From Archivesica marissinica (lineage: Eukaryota > Mollusca > Bivalvia > Venerida > Vesicomyidae), in the NCBI GenBank assembly GCA_014843695.1, contig CM026391.1:36143711-36207710 (forward strand): a stretch of DNA of 64,000 nt, in the 5' to 3' direction. A program made the position numbers and the translations under genes. Below the pieces are notes generated by a model. That model searched no databases. It worked only from the letters and a program-made list of their open reading frames with translations, and was not told where the DNA came from. This document shows positions 11,846 through 20,100 of this stretch, in pieces. Every line of letters starts with the position of its first letter. The first letter of the stretch is position 1.

Positions 11846-12415
11846 CTACCACTCTCTCTTTGAATGATGGTATAATAAGACATCAAGTACATTTATATAG
11901 CTTTCATCATATGGTAATACTAATCTATTTCTAGAAACAACATAATCAGTGTACATTGAGATCCATTTCGCATACCCCATACCTAATGTATTGTACATAA
12001 ATTCTATATCATCTATTTCAACGATATCTAATTTACGTTTCGATAGAAAATGAGTTAATATACTTTCTATATCCATTTCTTTCCCTAAATATTGTTGCGC
12101 ATGTGAAAAAAGCATCCCATAATAATTGTTATATGTTGCCCCATCTAAAATTAAAATATGTTCAGGAGTAATTGTTGTTAAGTCAACATCGCCTACTTTT
12201 CTGATTATTTCATCATTTACCATTTCTATATAAAGATCTGTATCTATACCCAAATGTACTTTAGAATATTGTAGTCCTTCATTTGTAGATACCATATGAT
12301 GAGTTTTTTCCCGTGTATTATTCATTCTAGTATTAAGTAAAAGATCTAATTCCTTATTTTTAGTATTCTCTTTAGCTCTAATAAAAACATCTATTTGCTT
12401 ATGTTTACTATCCAT
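11846..12415 (-). CDS. Uncharacterised protein, first gene of the paralog-NADAR cluster
   Basis: 189 residues. Residues 1-50 are charged and Asn/Lys-rich. The remainder matches the next gene: HLGID...IEMVNDEIIRK, ML...YLGKEMDIESILTHFL, DIEFMYNTL, W...YTDYV and DESYINVLDVLLYHH. It differs by a longer N-terminus and about 16 extra residues in the middle. The start is the first ATG after the TATA box (complement of 12,477-12,484), giving a leader of about 60 nt. The three genes have spacers of 4-8 nt, so they are probably expressed from one transcript, or the downstream ones by re-initiation. Function is unknown. Confidence 0.77.
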   Translation of the reverse strand: MDSKHKQIDVFIRAKENTKNKELDLLLNTRMNNTREKTHHMVSTNEGLQYSKVHLGIDTDLYIEMVNDEIIRKVGDVDLTTITPEHILILDGATYNNYYGMLFSHAQQYLGKEMDIESILTHFLSKRKLDIVEIDDIEFMYNTLGMGYAKWISMYTDYVVSRNRLVLPYDESYINVLDVLLYHHSKREW

Positions 12416-12490
12416 GATTGATGTCTTTGCTACAATATCAAGTAAAAATAATGATAGTGTTCTATAGTTGTTCTAACTTATATAGCTTAT
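12416..12490 (-). promoter_or_regulatory. TATA promoter of the paralog-NADAR cluster (class B)
   Basis: On the minus strand TATATAAG lies at 12,484-12,477, about 62 nt before the ATG. A direct repeat TTCTATTAATATA lies farther upstream (about 12,500-12,540). The AGGTCAATCC box found before the small genes is absent. Confidence 0.55.
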
Positions 12491-12600
12491 TTACTCTTGG
12501 TATATATTAATAGAATTGGATTATATTAATAGAACACTGGTATATTGAGCGTACTTCTTGACAAGATAATCATTATACATTATATGACAAAATATGAGAG

Positions 12601-12696
12601 ATATTTCTTATCGAGAAATATGTAGTGGCTCTGAAAAGGGCCGTTTTATATGTAGCTCTAAGAAGGGCTATTTTATATTTAGCCCTGAAAAGGACC
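12601..12696 (-). terminator. Three histone-like 3' hairpins plus downstream palindrome
   Basis: Minus-strand hairpins at 12,696-12,681 (GGTCCTTTTCAGGGCT), 12,669-12,654 (AGCCCTTCTTAGAGCT) and 12,642-12,627 (GGCCCTTTTCAGAGCC). The last is a textbook histone stem-loop and the only one fully downstream of the 88-residue gene's stop. The first lies inside that frame and the second overlaps its TAG. A further palindrome, ATATTTCT-N5-AGAAATAT, is at 12,621-12,601. Confidence 0.75.
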
Positions 12697-12934
12697 GGTC
12701 TATAATCTCCGGAGGAAATATTGCGTTCGAGATAGAATCTCCACAATAATCCACCGGCGTCAGACCCCCATAAACTGGTACATAGCTCATCATTCTTCGA
12801 ATATATTCATCATCAGTCTCTGGGGTTGGTGGGCTCTGTATTGCTGTAATAGCTGACTTCATAATCAGCTCCACAATATGGCTCCACCGCCCTCCTAGCA
12901 TAGGATCATTCAAATAATCTATTAAGCCTGCCAT
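12668..12934 (-). CDS. Small uncharacterised protein (88 aa) with an MLGG motif
   Basis: 88 residues, expressed from a class A promoter. Residues 12-15 read MLGG, which fits the (M/L/I)-x-G-G maturation site of adenain-type proteases and would release a 73-residue product. Residues 16-35 could form an amphipathic helix and are followed by a Pro/Thr turn. The C-terminal RSFSGL is encoded by the first histone-like hairpin. The promoter and 5' leader are nearly identical to those of the 113-residue gene at 15,733. The family is not recognised. A minor virion component is one possibility, without proof. Confidence 0.65.
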   Translation of the reverse strand: MAGLIDYLNDPMLGGRWSHIVELIMKSAITAIQSPPTPETDDEYIRRMMSYVPVYGGLTPVDYCGDSISNAIFPPEIIDRSFSGLNIK

Positions 12935-13090
12935 CGTGAGATAATCAATAATGAATGACGCTACTTCTAAACCTCTGTATTTATAGGGAAATGTAGGATT
13001 GACCTATACGCTATAAATAGATTCTATATAACATAGTATTGGTTTGTTTGACCTACTACATATTATACGTTATATATAGTAGGTCTAATG
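12935..13090 (-). promoter_or_regulatory. Class A promoter of the 88-aa gene
   Basis: Minus strand: AGGTCAATCC at 13,005-12,996, exactly 10 bp, then TATAAA at 12,985-12,980, then a leader of about 45 nt. A second AGGTCAA sits at 13,054-13,048. The block from about 13,085 to 12,950 is near-identical to the sequence before the gene at 15,733, including the leader segment AGAGGTTTAGAAGTAGCGTC. Confidence 0.82.
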
Positions 13091-13287
13091 TATAGCGCTA
13101 CGGTAACCTACATTTAACAAAACAAATACTAGCATCACAACATTGGCAATCACCTTCTAATATAATAGTATGATTAAACTTTGATGCATAAAATTCCCAT
13201 AATATTCCCAAGTATAAAATATGAACTATGCTGGTGTAATGTTATATATGTTGTGAATGGACTAGATATTTTGACAAAACTTGAGAG

Positions 13288-13385
13288 ATATTTCTTATCG
13301 AGAAATATGTAGGGGCCCTGAAAAGGACCGTTATATATGTAGTCCTAAGAAGGACTGTTGGTTATAATTAGCCCTGAAAAGGGCT
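13288..13385 (-). terminator. Three histone-like 3' hairpins plus downstream palindrome
   Basis: Downstream of the 255-residue gene on the minus strand: AGCCCTTTTCAGGGCT at 13,385-13,370 (about 17 nt after the stop), AGTCCTTCTTAGGACT at 13,356-13,341 and GGTCCTTTTCAGGGCC at 13,329-13,314. Each has a 6-bp stem and a 4-nt loop. The palindrome ATATTTCT-N5-AGAAATAT follows at 13,308-13,288, then a conserved TTTTGTCAAAATATCTAGTC. Confidence 0.82.
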
Positions 13386-13402
13386 GTTTTCTACCTCTCA
13401 TA

Positions 13403-14170
13403 CTAAAATAATCCAGCAGGCACCTGATATGGTTTGTCTCCCATCTGTCCAGGGCAACAACTACATTGTGAAGGTTGAGGTTCCTCTGGTACATCATTGG
13501 GGTTTTTTGCAACACCCCAGTTCTTCGCTGGCATACCGAAACTTCTTGTTTGTGTTTGTAGAGGTTCCATTCCAAACTCTCTCATTGGTGACCGTTGGGC
13601 TGCTGTCCTTGGTGCAGGCATACCGAAGTATCGTATGGCAGTCTCCGTAGCTACAGGAATCTCAGGCTCGATCCCGAAGTATTGCGCAGCACTCTCCGAT
13701 TTTATCGGGGTAGAATATCCAGGCCTGTTTTCTTGGTTTCCATCGACCTCAAACACCTGTTCTGGTTCTAGTTGTTGTGGTTGTGTCATCGGAGATCTTG
13801 GTTCTGGAGATGCTGGAGATTCCGACTCTGTAGGTAGAGTTGTCTCAGGTTCTGGAGATTCCGGAGAGCTTCTTGTAACTGGAGATCTTGGTGTCTGAGC
13901 CGTAGGTGGAGGATATTGTGGTGATCTCGGTGTATGGTTTCTAGGTGGAGATCTTGTAGTTCGTTCCGCTGTATATGGTCGATAGCGTAACTCATTAATG
14001 TTCCTTAATGAGTGTCTTGCCTGCCTAGATGCTCGCCGTCTACATCCCAACTCAACCGCTTCACTCCTCAATAGATCAGCTGTCTCCAAATACAGCTGCT
14101 CTTCATAACGCTGTATAGCTTCTAACACCTTCATACGTCTGATAATATCAGCTATGTATAAATTCGACAT
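13403..14170 (-). CDS. Proline-rich protein with four FG repeats
   Basis: 255 residues. Residues 1-75 are basic and helical (Arg-rich). Residues 75-150 are low-complexity with many SP and TP dipeptides, which are possible proline-directed kinase sites. The C-terminal third has four FG-type repeats: YFGIEP, YFGMPA, EFGMEP and SFGMPA. A CSCC cluster sits near the end. There is no signal peptide or membrane segment. FG repeats resemble nucleoporin or viral linear motifs, but this is only a resemblance. It is expressed from a class A promoter divergent from the next gene and ends before three histone-like hairpins. Confidence 0.75.
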   Translation of the reverse strand: MSNLYIADIIRRMKVLEAIQRYEEQLYLETADLLRSEAVELGCRRRASRQARHSLRNINELRYRPYTAERTTRSPPRNHTPRSPQYPPPTAQTPRSPVTRSSPESPEPETTLPTESESPASPEPRSPMTQPQQLEPEQVFEVDGNQENRPGYSTPIKSESAAQYFGIEPEIPVATETAIRYFGMPAPRTAAQRSPMREFGMEPLQTQTRSFGMPAKNWGVAKNPNDVPEEPQPSQCSCCPGQMGDKPYQVPAGLF

Positions 14171-14369
14171 GATGGTTGTTCTGTGAAGAATAACAGCAAT
14201 GATAAAATATGAAGCGTACGCATCATTTTATAAGAAATTTTAGGATTGACCTCCATGCTAAAAATAACTTTTTTGTAAAAGTATAGTGTATGTTATTATT
14301 ACATCGGATTGACCTACTTTACTAGTATAAAAAGCCAATATTGAAAAATAGGTTACACTCTTATTCACG
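14171..14369. promoter_or_regulatory. Divergent class A promoter pair
   Basis: For the minus gene, AGGTCAATCC at 14,252-14,243 lies 10 bp before TATAAA at 14,232-14,227. For the plus gene, the inverted box GGATTGACCT at 14,306-14,315 lies 10 bp before TATAAA at 14,326-14,331. Thus the box keeps its distance but not its orientation relative to the TATA box. Confidence 0.82.
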
Positions 14370-14906
14370 ATGAATGACCTACAAGATTTGCTGTCTACAG
14401 CTATGAATAATACTGGACTCCCTTCAGAGACATTTTATCAGCACCCTATGGTGTATCAACCAACACAGACTACGCCTCAACAAATACCTGTGCAAAATAA
14501 AGAAGAGGTTCAGATGAAGACCAAAGTACTCTTTGGTATATATGGAGAGCTACAAAGAATGAACATTAATCTGGCAACAATAGCCAATAATATTGAGAAG
14601 ATAGCAAATAAGACAACAACAAAGACTCCTGAGGATCCGATAATGAAGCCTGCCGAAATACAGCTAAATTTCTCATGTAAACCGCTTGAGATCCCAATAG
14701 AATGCATAAGCACAAAACCAGTGCAGATAGAGACATGCTGTATAGATGAAGAAAAACACAGACAGAGTCACAAGAAAAGAAAAGAACCCTATCACAAGAA
14801 AGATGAGAAGAAGGATAAAAAGAAAGAAGAGCATACAACCCATACAACCCAGAAACCATTACATGATGGTCAAGGGAACTACGGGAAAAATATGTTTATA
14901 AAATAA
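14370..14906 (+). CDS. Uncharacterised lysine-rich protein
   Basis: 178 residues. Residues 45-85 have heptad-like spacing that suggests a short coiled coil. Residues 85-130 contain several Cys. The C-terminal 45 residues are dominated by Lys, His and Glu (HKKRKEP, HKKDEKKDKKKEE), suitable for nucleic acid binding or nuclear import. The family is not recognised. It has a class A promoter, with the ATG 44 nt after the TATA box. A perfect histone-type hairpin begins 17 nt after the TAA. Confidence 0.75.
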   Translation: MNDLQDLLSTAMNNTGLPSETFYQHPMVYQPTQTTPQQIPVQNKEEVQMKTKVLFGIYGELQRMNINLATIANNIEKIANKTTTKTPEDPIMKPAEIQLNFSCKPLEIPIECISTKPVQIETCCIDEEKHRQSHKKRKEPYHKKDEKKDKKKEEHTTHTTQKPLHDGQGNYGKNMFIK

Positions 14907-14923
14907 ACATATTTTGATAAAAC

Positions 14924-14965
14924 GGCCCTTTTCAGGGCCAATACATATTTCTCGATAAGAAATAT
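14924..14965 (+). terminator. Perfect histone-like stem-loop plus palindrome
   Basis: GGCCCTTTTCAGGGCC at 14,924-14,939 has a 6-bp GC-rich stem and the loop TTTC, and matches the animal histone-mRNA consensus GGYYCTTTTCAGRRCC. It is preceded by AAAAC. The AT-rich palindrome ATATTTCT-N5-AGAAATAT lies at 14,945-14,965. Confidence 0.87.
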
Positions 14966-15039
14966 CTCTCAAATTTGTCAAAATATCTAGTCCTACCCCA
15001 AAACATATACTTGTATTAAAATATTAGTTAGAGTGTATA

Positions 15040-15182
15040 AAAATCTATATATAACGTATAATATGTAGTAGGTCAAAAAACCAATACTATGTTATATAGA
15101 ATCTATTTATAGCTAGTAGGTCAATCCGATATTCAGCTATAAATTATTTGTTCAATATGAAAATGTTTATCAGTTATCAAAA
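15040..15182 (+). promoter_or_regulatory. Class A promoter of the 82-aa gene
   Basis: AGGTCAATCC at 15,118-15,127, 10 bp, TATAAA at 15,138-15,143, ATG at 15,183. A second AGGTCAA lies at 15,070-15,076. The whole block repeats at 15,590-15,691. Confidence 0.82.
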
Positions 15183-15431
15183 ATGATTGGAAGACGATTA
15201 CTGCGTGTGGTTAGAGGAATCTATAGGAAGCTAAGAAATTATCGGGAAATAATACACGAACAATCGGAGGTATGCGATAACAACATAAATGAATATATGG
15301 AGTACAAGGAACAACGTCGATACGACCTGGAACAATTCTTCCTTAGACGCAATGTTATCTGGCCGAGAAATCAAGTATATATGGTTAAATTGATAAATAT
15401 ATACCCGGATTTATCAGAGTTTTACGAATAA
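15183..15431 (+). CDS. Small arginine-rich uncharacterised protein
   Basis: 82 residues. The first 22 residues are strongly basic (GRRLLRVVRGIYRKLR), followed by a charged helical middle and an aromatic C-terminus. The size and basic N-terminus resemble small DNA-binding or core proteins, but no family is recognised. It lies between two copies of the same regulatory module, with its own class A promoter and two 3' hairpins. Confidence 0.68.
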   Translation: MIGRRLLRVVRGIYRKLRNYREIIHEQSEVCDNNINEYMEYKEQRRYDLEQFFLRRNVIWPRNQVYMVKLINIYPDLSEFYE

Positions 15432-15447
15432 AACTTGATATAAAAAC

Positions 15448-15514
15448 AGCCCTTTTTAGAGCTATATAAAACGGTCCTTTTCAGGACCAATACATATTTC
15501 TCGATAAGAAATAT
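15448..15514 (+). terminator. Two histone-like hairpins plus palindrome
   Basis: AGCCCTTTTTAGAGCT (15,448-15,463, one stem mismatch) begins 17 nt after the stop. GGTCCTTTTCAGGACC (15,473-15,488) is perfect. The palindrome ATATTTCT-N5-AGAAATAT is at 15,494-15,514. Confidence 0.83.
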
Positions 15515-15589
15515 CTCTCATGTTTTGTCAAATATCTAGTCCTACACAAACATATACTTGTATTAAAATATTATCTAGAGTGTATAAAA

Positions 15590-15732
15590 ATCTATATATA
15601 ACGTATAATATGTAGTAGGTCAAACAAACCAATACTATGTTATATAGAATCTATTTATAGCGTGTAGGTCAATCCTACATTTCCCTATAAAATACAGAGG
15701 TTTAGAAGTAGCGTCATTCATTATTTTCAACG
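15590..15732 (+). promoter_or_regulatory. Class A promoter of the 113-aa gene
   Basis: AGGTCAATCC at 15,666-15,675, 10 bp, TATAAA at 15,686-15,691, ATG at 15,733. An upstream AGGTCAA is at 15,617-15,623. The promoter and leader match those of the minus-strand 88-residue gene almost base for base. Confidence 0.83.
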
Positions 15733-16074
15733 ATGGCAGCTCTTAATGATGTTCAGATCCAGGGTGTTATGGCGCAGTACAAAAAACTTGGTGAAGTTAT
15801 AGAAGACCATAGAAATCAACTGGGACAGCTCGAAGCCACCATCAGGCTTTATGAGCATAATTATAACCATTTAGCGGCTATAATATCGACCATTCGACCA
15901 TCGATACAAAATGGAGGTTCCAATGTAGTCAGTGAAAATTGGGATAACGATGATGAACCATTGTTCACCTTAACGGAAGGTCGTGGACGATTGATGGGTG
16001 GCGCTTACTGTCGTGGGAAAGTTGCAAGTGGGGCATATTGTCCGACATGTCGTGGTAAACATTGCGGTGAATAG
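15733..16074 (+). CDS. Coiled-coil protein with Cys-rich tail (113 aa)
   Basis: 113 residues. Residues 5-55 form a likely coiled coil, followed by an acidic linker. The Gly-rich tail GRGRLMGGAYCRG precedes C-P-T-C-R-G-K-H-C, a possible small zinc-binding site. LMGG fits the (M/L/I)-x-G-G consensus for adenain-type cleavage. The function is unknown, and a small structural or packaging protein is conceivable. A single perfect histone-type hairpin begins about 20 nt after the stop. Confidence 0.72.
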   Translation: MAALNDVQIQGVMAQYKKLGEVIEDHRNQLGQLEATIRLYEHNYNHLAAIISTIRPSIQNGGSNVVSENWDNDDEPLFTLTEGRGRLMGGAYCRGKVASGAYCPTCRGKHCGE

Positions 16075-16093
16075 TTTTAAACTATATATCAAC

Positions 16094-16109
16094 GGCCCTT
16101 TTCAGGGCC
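16094..16109 (+). terminator. Histone-like stem-loop of the 113-aa gene
   Basis: GGCCCTTTTCAGGGCC, identical to the hairpin at 14,924. The downstream flank here differs (CAAAATAAAATGAAATAAAA) and lacks the AT-rich palindrome found at the other copies. Confidence 0.87.
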
Positions 16110-16382
16110 CAAAATAAAATGAAATAAAAGCCTCTTAGATTTTGTCAAAGTATTATTTATTATATATTACAATCACAACATCAAAACACAACATCAAAAT
16201 ATAAAAATGAAATAACTACATAACTAATACAGTTTATACAAATAATATTTACATCCAATACAATGAGTTTTATTATTTGTTAACTCTATTTATAGGTATT
16301 TCAATGTCAATTTTATACCATATCTATTAGTTCCATTTTTAATAAAATAATTTTTAAAACACTGTATTTCCATACAATCATC
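16110..16382. other. Spacer between convergent genes
   Basis: AT-rich DNA between the plus-strand 113-residue gene and the minus-strand zinc-knuckle gene. On the minus strand it holds AATAAA-like signals (for example in AACAAATAATAAAACTC) that could polyadenylate the zinc-knuckle mRNA. There is no histone-type hairpin in the minus orientation. Confidence 0.5.
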
Positions 16383-16967
16383 TTATAGATTTAATAGTCT
16401 CTTTTTGCGAAATGCCTTCAATGGAGTCCTCTCCTTAGTTGGGTCTTCAACTCGTGGCCTCTTTTTCAATGGTTCCTCACATTCATCTATGGTATCCATA
16501 AGGGTTCTTTTTGGTTTTGGAGTCGAACAGGTCATATTCGGAAGCTCGCCTTTAAATGGGACTCCAGGTGAAATACCGGAATCCATTTCTACATCCATGA
16601 TGTCCTCTACATCCCATATTTTATCGGTATTGGTGTTGGTTTGTGGTGCAATTTCTGTTTGGATGGTGACCTCAAACTCGCTCGATTCAGGTTTATCATA
16701 GGTTGGATAAATAGTATTCTCCTTTTTCAATGTATATTTTTCAGGGCATGTATTAGCATAATGTCCCGGTTTGTTACATTTATAACAAGTTATATTATTT
16801 ATAAACTTGGTCGGTTGTGTTTTGTTAATACATTCATTCGCATAGTGTCCTTTTTTCTTACAAATATAACAATAAATGTTTTTCTGGCCCTGTTCATTTC
16901 CATATGCTTTATACCATAATTCATTTAACTTCAAACTCATTTCATTTAATTGTTGCTGCATACTCAT
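16383..16967 (-). CDS. Double CCHC zinc-knuckle protein
   Basis: 194 residues. Two C-x2-C-x4-H-x4-C knuckles lie at about 32-45 (CYICKKKGHYANEC) and 60-73 (CYKCNKPGHYANTC), preceded by a short helix. The middle is Thr/Glu/Asp-rich. The C-terminus has basic clusters (LKKRPR, FRKKRLL) that could be nuclear localisation signals. CCHC knuckles bind single-stranded nucleic acid. Divergent from the polymerase gene, it may be an ssDNA- or RNA-binding replication partner. That role is inferred from its position only. Confidence 0.82.
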   Translation of the reverse strand: MSMQQQLNEMSLKLNELWYKAYGNEQGQKNIYCYICKKKGHYANECINKTQPTKFINNITCYKCNKPGHYANTCPEKYTLKKENTIYPTYDKPESSEFEVTIQTEIAPQTNTNTDKIWDVEDIMDVEMDSGISPGVPFKGELPNMTCSTPKPKRTLMDTIDECEEPLKKRPRVEDPTKERTPLKAFRKKRLLNL

Positions 16968-17143
16968 GATTGTTACTGAATGATTGTCAAAGTAGTGAAT
17001 AAATAATGTCTATGAAATAACCTATATTTATAGTAAACTGATGTAGTTATATTTAGATAATATATAAATAGATAATGGTTATTAATAACTCAAAAGAGTG
17101 TATATAAGAATAAAAATCAAAATAACAAATCAGTCGTATAATA
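16968..17143. promoter_or_regulatory. Divergent class B promoters (zinc knuckle / polymerase)
   Basis: On the plus strand TATATAAG at 17,101-17,108 lies 43 nt before the polymerase ATG. On the minus strand TATAAATA lies at 17,032-17,025, about 60 nt before the zinc-knuckle ATG. The AGGTCAATCC box of the class A promoters is absent. Confidence 0.6.
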
Positions 17144-20100
17144 ATGGCTACAAAATTAGTAGAATATTCAGATTCTTCTAGTAGTGATGAATCTTCAAAT
17201 GAAGAATCTTCAAATGAATCTTCAAATGATGATTCCTCTAATAAAATATTATACACTAATGATAAATATTATAAAATTAATGAATTGCAAAGTAGAAAAT
17301 CGAGAAAATATAGATCTCAAAGTAAAGTATATGATTTGACCTTTAACCAATATGATAAACCATTTGACTTTACTAATGAATTATTTAACAATTTAGTAAC
17401 CCAAATAAAAGAAAAATCAAACGTACAACCAAATGATAAAATTAGATTTTCTATTACACATCCTACATTAGAATTTGGTATTCATATACCATTTAATGAT
17501 GCTGAAAATATATCAGGAACAACATTATTGAATGAAATCGAAAGAGTAGTTCAAAGTAATAAAGAATTTAAAATACATGATAATGGTTTGAGAATTGAAT
17601 TTACTCATACATCAATGCCTATTGGAGGTAGTAGAAAAACAATGCATCATGGTAGTGAAAAAAGCATTGATAATATGATAAATATAAAACGTAGCATTAT
17701 TAAAATTGAAAATAGTGAGGATAGTATGTGTTTAGCTAGATCTATTGTTGTAAGTATGTGTAAATTAAATGATGATAAAAGTGATGAATGGAAAAAAAAA
17801 TGGAGTGAAATTAGAAAAACAGACAGACCTCTTCAAAAACAAGAAGCAGAAAAATTATTAAATAAAGTTAGTATAGACATAAACCAGAAATGTGGTATTG
17901 AAGAATATAAAATAATACAAAATGAAATATATCCGGAATATATTATTAAAATACATCAACAACATGGAAAAGGTGAACATTTATTTGAACCATATAGAAT
18001 GACTGATAATAGTAAAGTTATTCATTTATATTATCATGATAATCATTATGATAGTATTATCTCAATCAGAGGTTTTTTTGGGTATAGTTATTTTTGTGAA
18101 TATTGTGATGTAGGTTATAGTAATAAAGAACACCATAAATGTAATAATATATGTAAATGTTATTCGCATGAATTATGTGAAAAAGAAGAACCCGTTCATT
18201 GTAATACTTGCATGCGTTGGTTTGTTAGTATATCATGTTATGAAAATCATAAAACAATTAAAGGAAAACATAAGAAAAATATATGTTCGTCTGTACAGTT
18301 ATGTAAAAAATGTGATACTCTATTAATAGAAAGTAAAAAAAATCATATATGTCCAGGGTTTAAGAAATGTAAATATTGTAAATTAATAGTGTCATTGGAC
18401 CATGATTGCTATATACCAATATATGTATCTGAACCATTAAAACAAGGACCTAAAATAATACCCTATATATTTTATGACTTTGAATGTCAATTTGATGATG
18501 GGGAACATAAACCAAATTATTGTGTAGCTCAACGGGCATGTGACAAATGTATTTGTAAATCAGTTACCGAATATTGTGACCATTGTAATAATATTGAAGG
18601 TGAAAAACAAATGATATTTGAAGGTGAAAATACATTACAAGAATTCTGTAAATGGTTATTTAGGCCTATTCATAATTATTCAACAGTAATAGCTCATAAT
18701 GGAAGAGGATATGATACACAATTTGTTTTAAGATATTTAATTACACATGGTACAATTAAACCTGATTTAATTATGAATGGGAATAATATTATGTTATTAA
18801 AATATAAAAATATAAGATTAATAGATTCCTTAAATTTTATAGGAATGCCTTTAGCATCATTCCCAAAAACATTTGGATTAAAAGAATTAGCTAAAGGTTG
18901 GTTTCCGTTTTGGGCAAATACTAGTCAATATCAAAACTATATTGGGCCATATTTACCATTAGACTATTATAAACCAGGGTGTATGAAACCTGAAAATCGT
19001 GAAATATTTATGAAATGGTATGAAGATAAAATAAATAATCAAGAATTTTTTGATTTTAGAAAAGAAATGAAACAATATTGTATATCAGATGTCGATATTT
19101 TAAGAAGAGGTTGTGGGGAGTTTATAATACAATTTCTAAATAGTGATCAAATTAACCCCTTTAGGGAAGCAATAACACTACCTCAAGCTTGTAATAAAGC
19201 ATGGAGGAAAAATTATATGCCTAAAAATAGTCTTGGAGTTATATCTGATAGTGGATATCCTAACAAAACTAAATATTCTATTAAAGGGGTAAGATGGTTG
19301 CAGGCCTATAGTGCTGATTTAAATAAGAAAATTTGTCATGCATTAAACGGAGGTGAGAAAAAAATCGGTAAATATCATGTAGATGGATATTGTGATGGTG
19401 TAATATATGAATTTCTGGGTTGCTTATATCACGGATGTGAGAAATGTTATCCAAATAGAAAATATATTAACCCATATACAAAAAAAACAATGCATCAACT
19501 GCATGAAGAAACTATTAAACGATTTAACGAATTAAAAATATTAGGTTATAAAATTATTTATATATGGGAATGTGATTTTGATAATTATAAGAATATCAAT
19601 ATCCAATATAAGAATAATATAAATGTATTATATCCATATAGAGAACCTATTAAACCTAGAGATGCTCTATTTGGAGGTAGAACAAATGCTGTAAAATTAT
19701 ATCATAAAATAAAAGATGATGAACAAATAAAATATGTTGATATATGTTCATTATATCCATATGTTAATAAATATAAAAAATATCCATGTGGGCATCCAAA
19801 TATAATAAGTCCGGAACAAATTGATATAAAATATATTAGTGACTATCAGGGTTTGATAAAATGTAAAATACTACCCCCTCAAACATTATGGATGCCTGTA
19901 TTACCAATACATTGTAATAAAAAAATGATATTTACTCTATGTTATACATGTGCTAAGAATGAAGATGATTATTGCAAACATACAGAAAATCAAAGAGCAT
20001 TGATTGGTACATGGACAACTGTAGAAATACAGAAAGCGTTAGATAAAGGTTATCAAATATTAGAAACATATCACATATGGCATTGGAGTAATTGGAGTTC

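Noticed and set aside
13429..13898. Plus-strand frames inside the 255-residue gene
   Set aside because: They are shadows of the proline-rich minus-strand gene, with no promoter. The class A promoter and hairpins fit the minus-strand reading.
12601..16109. Rho-independent bacterial terminators or Mimivirus-type hairpin polyadenylation signals
   Set aside because: No U-tract follows the hairpins, and the strictly kept TTTC loop with A after it fits the histone element better than a generic palindrome. The Mimivirus-type option is not formally excluded.
11070..16110. Bacterial contamination as the source of the NADAR and orphan genes
   Set aside because: TATA promoters, absence of Shine-Dalgarno sequences, metazoan histone-type hairpins and a Maverick-type PolB argue for a eukaryotic element. 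The left end lies against a LINE in continuous sequence.
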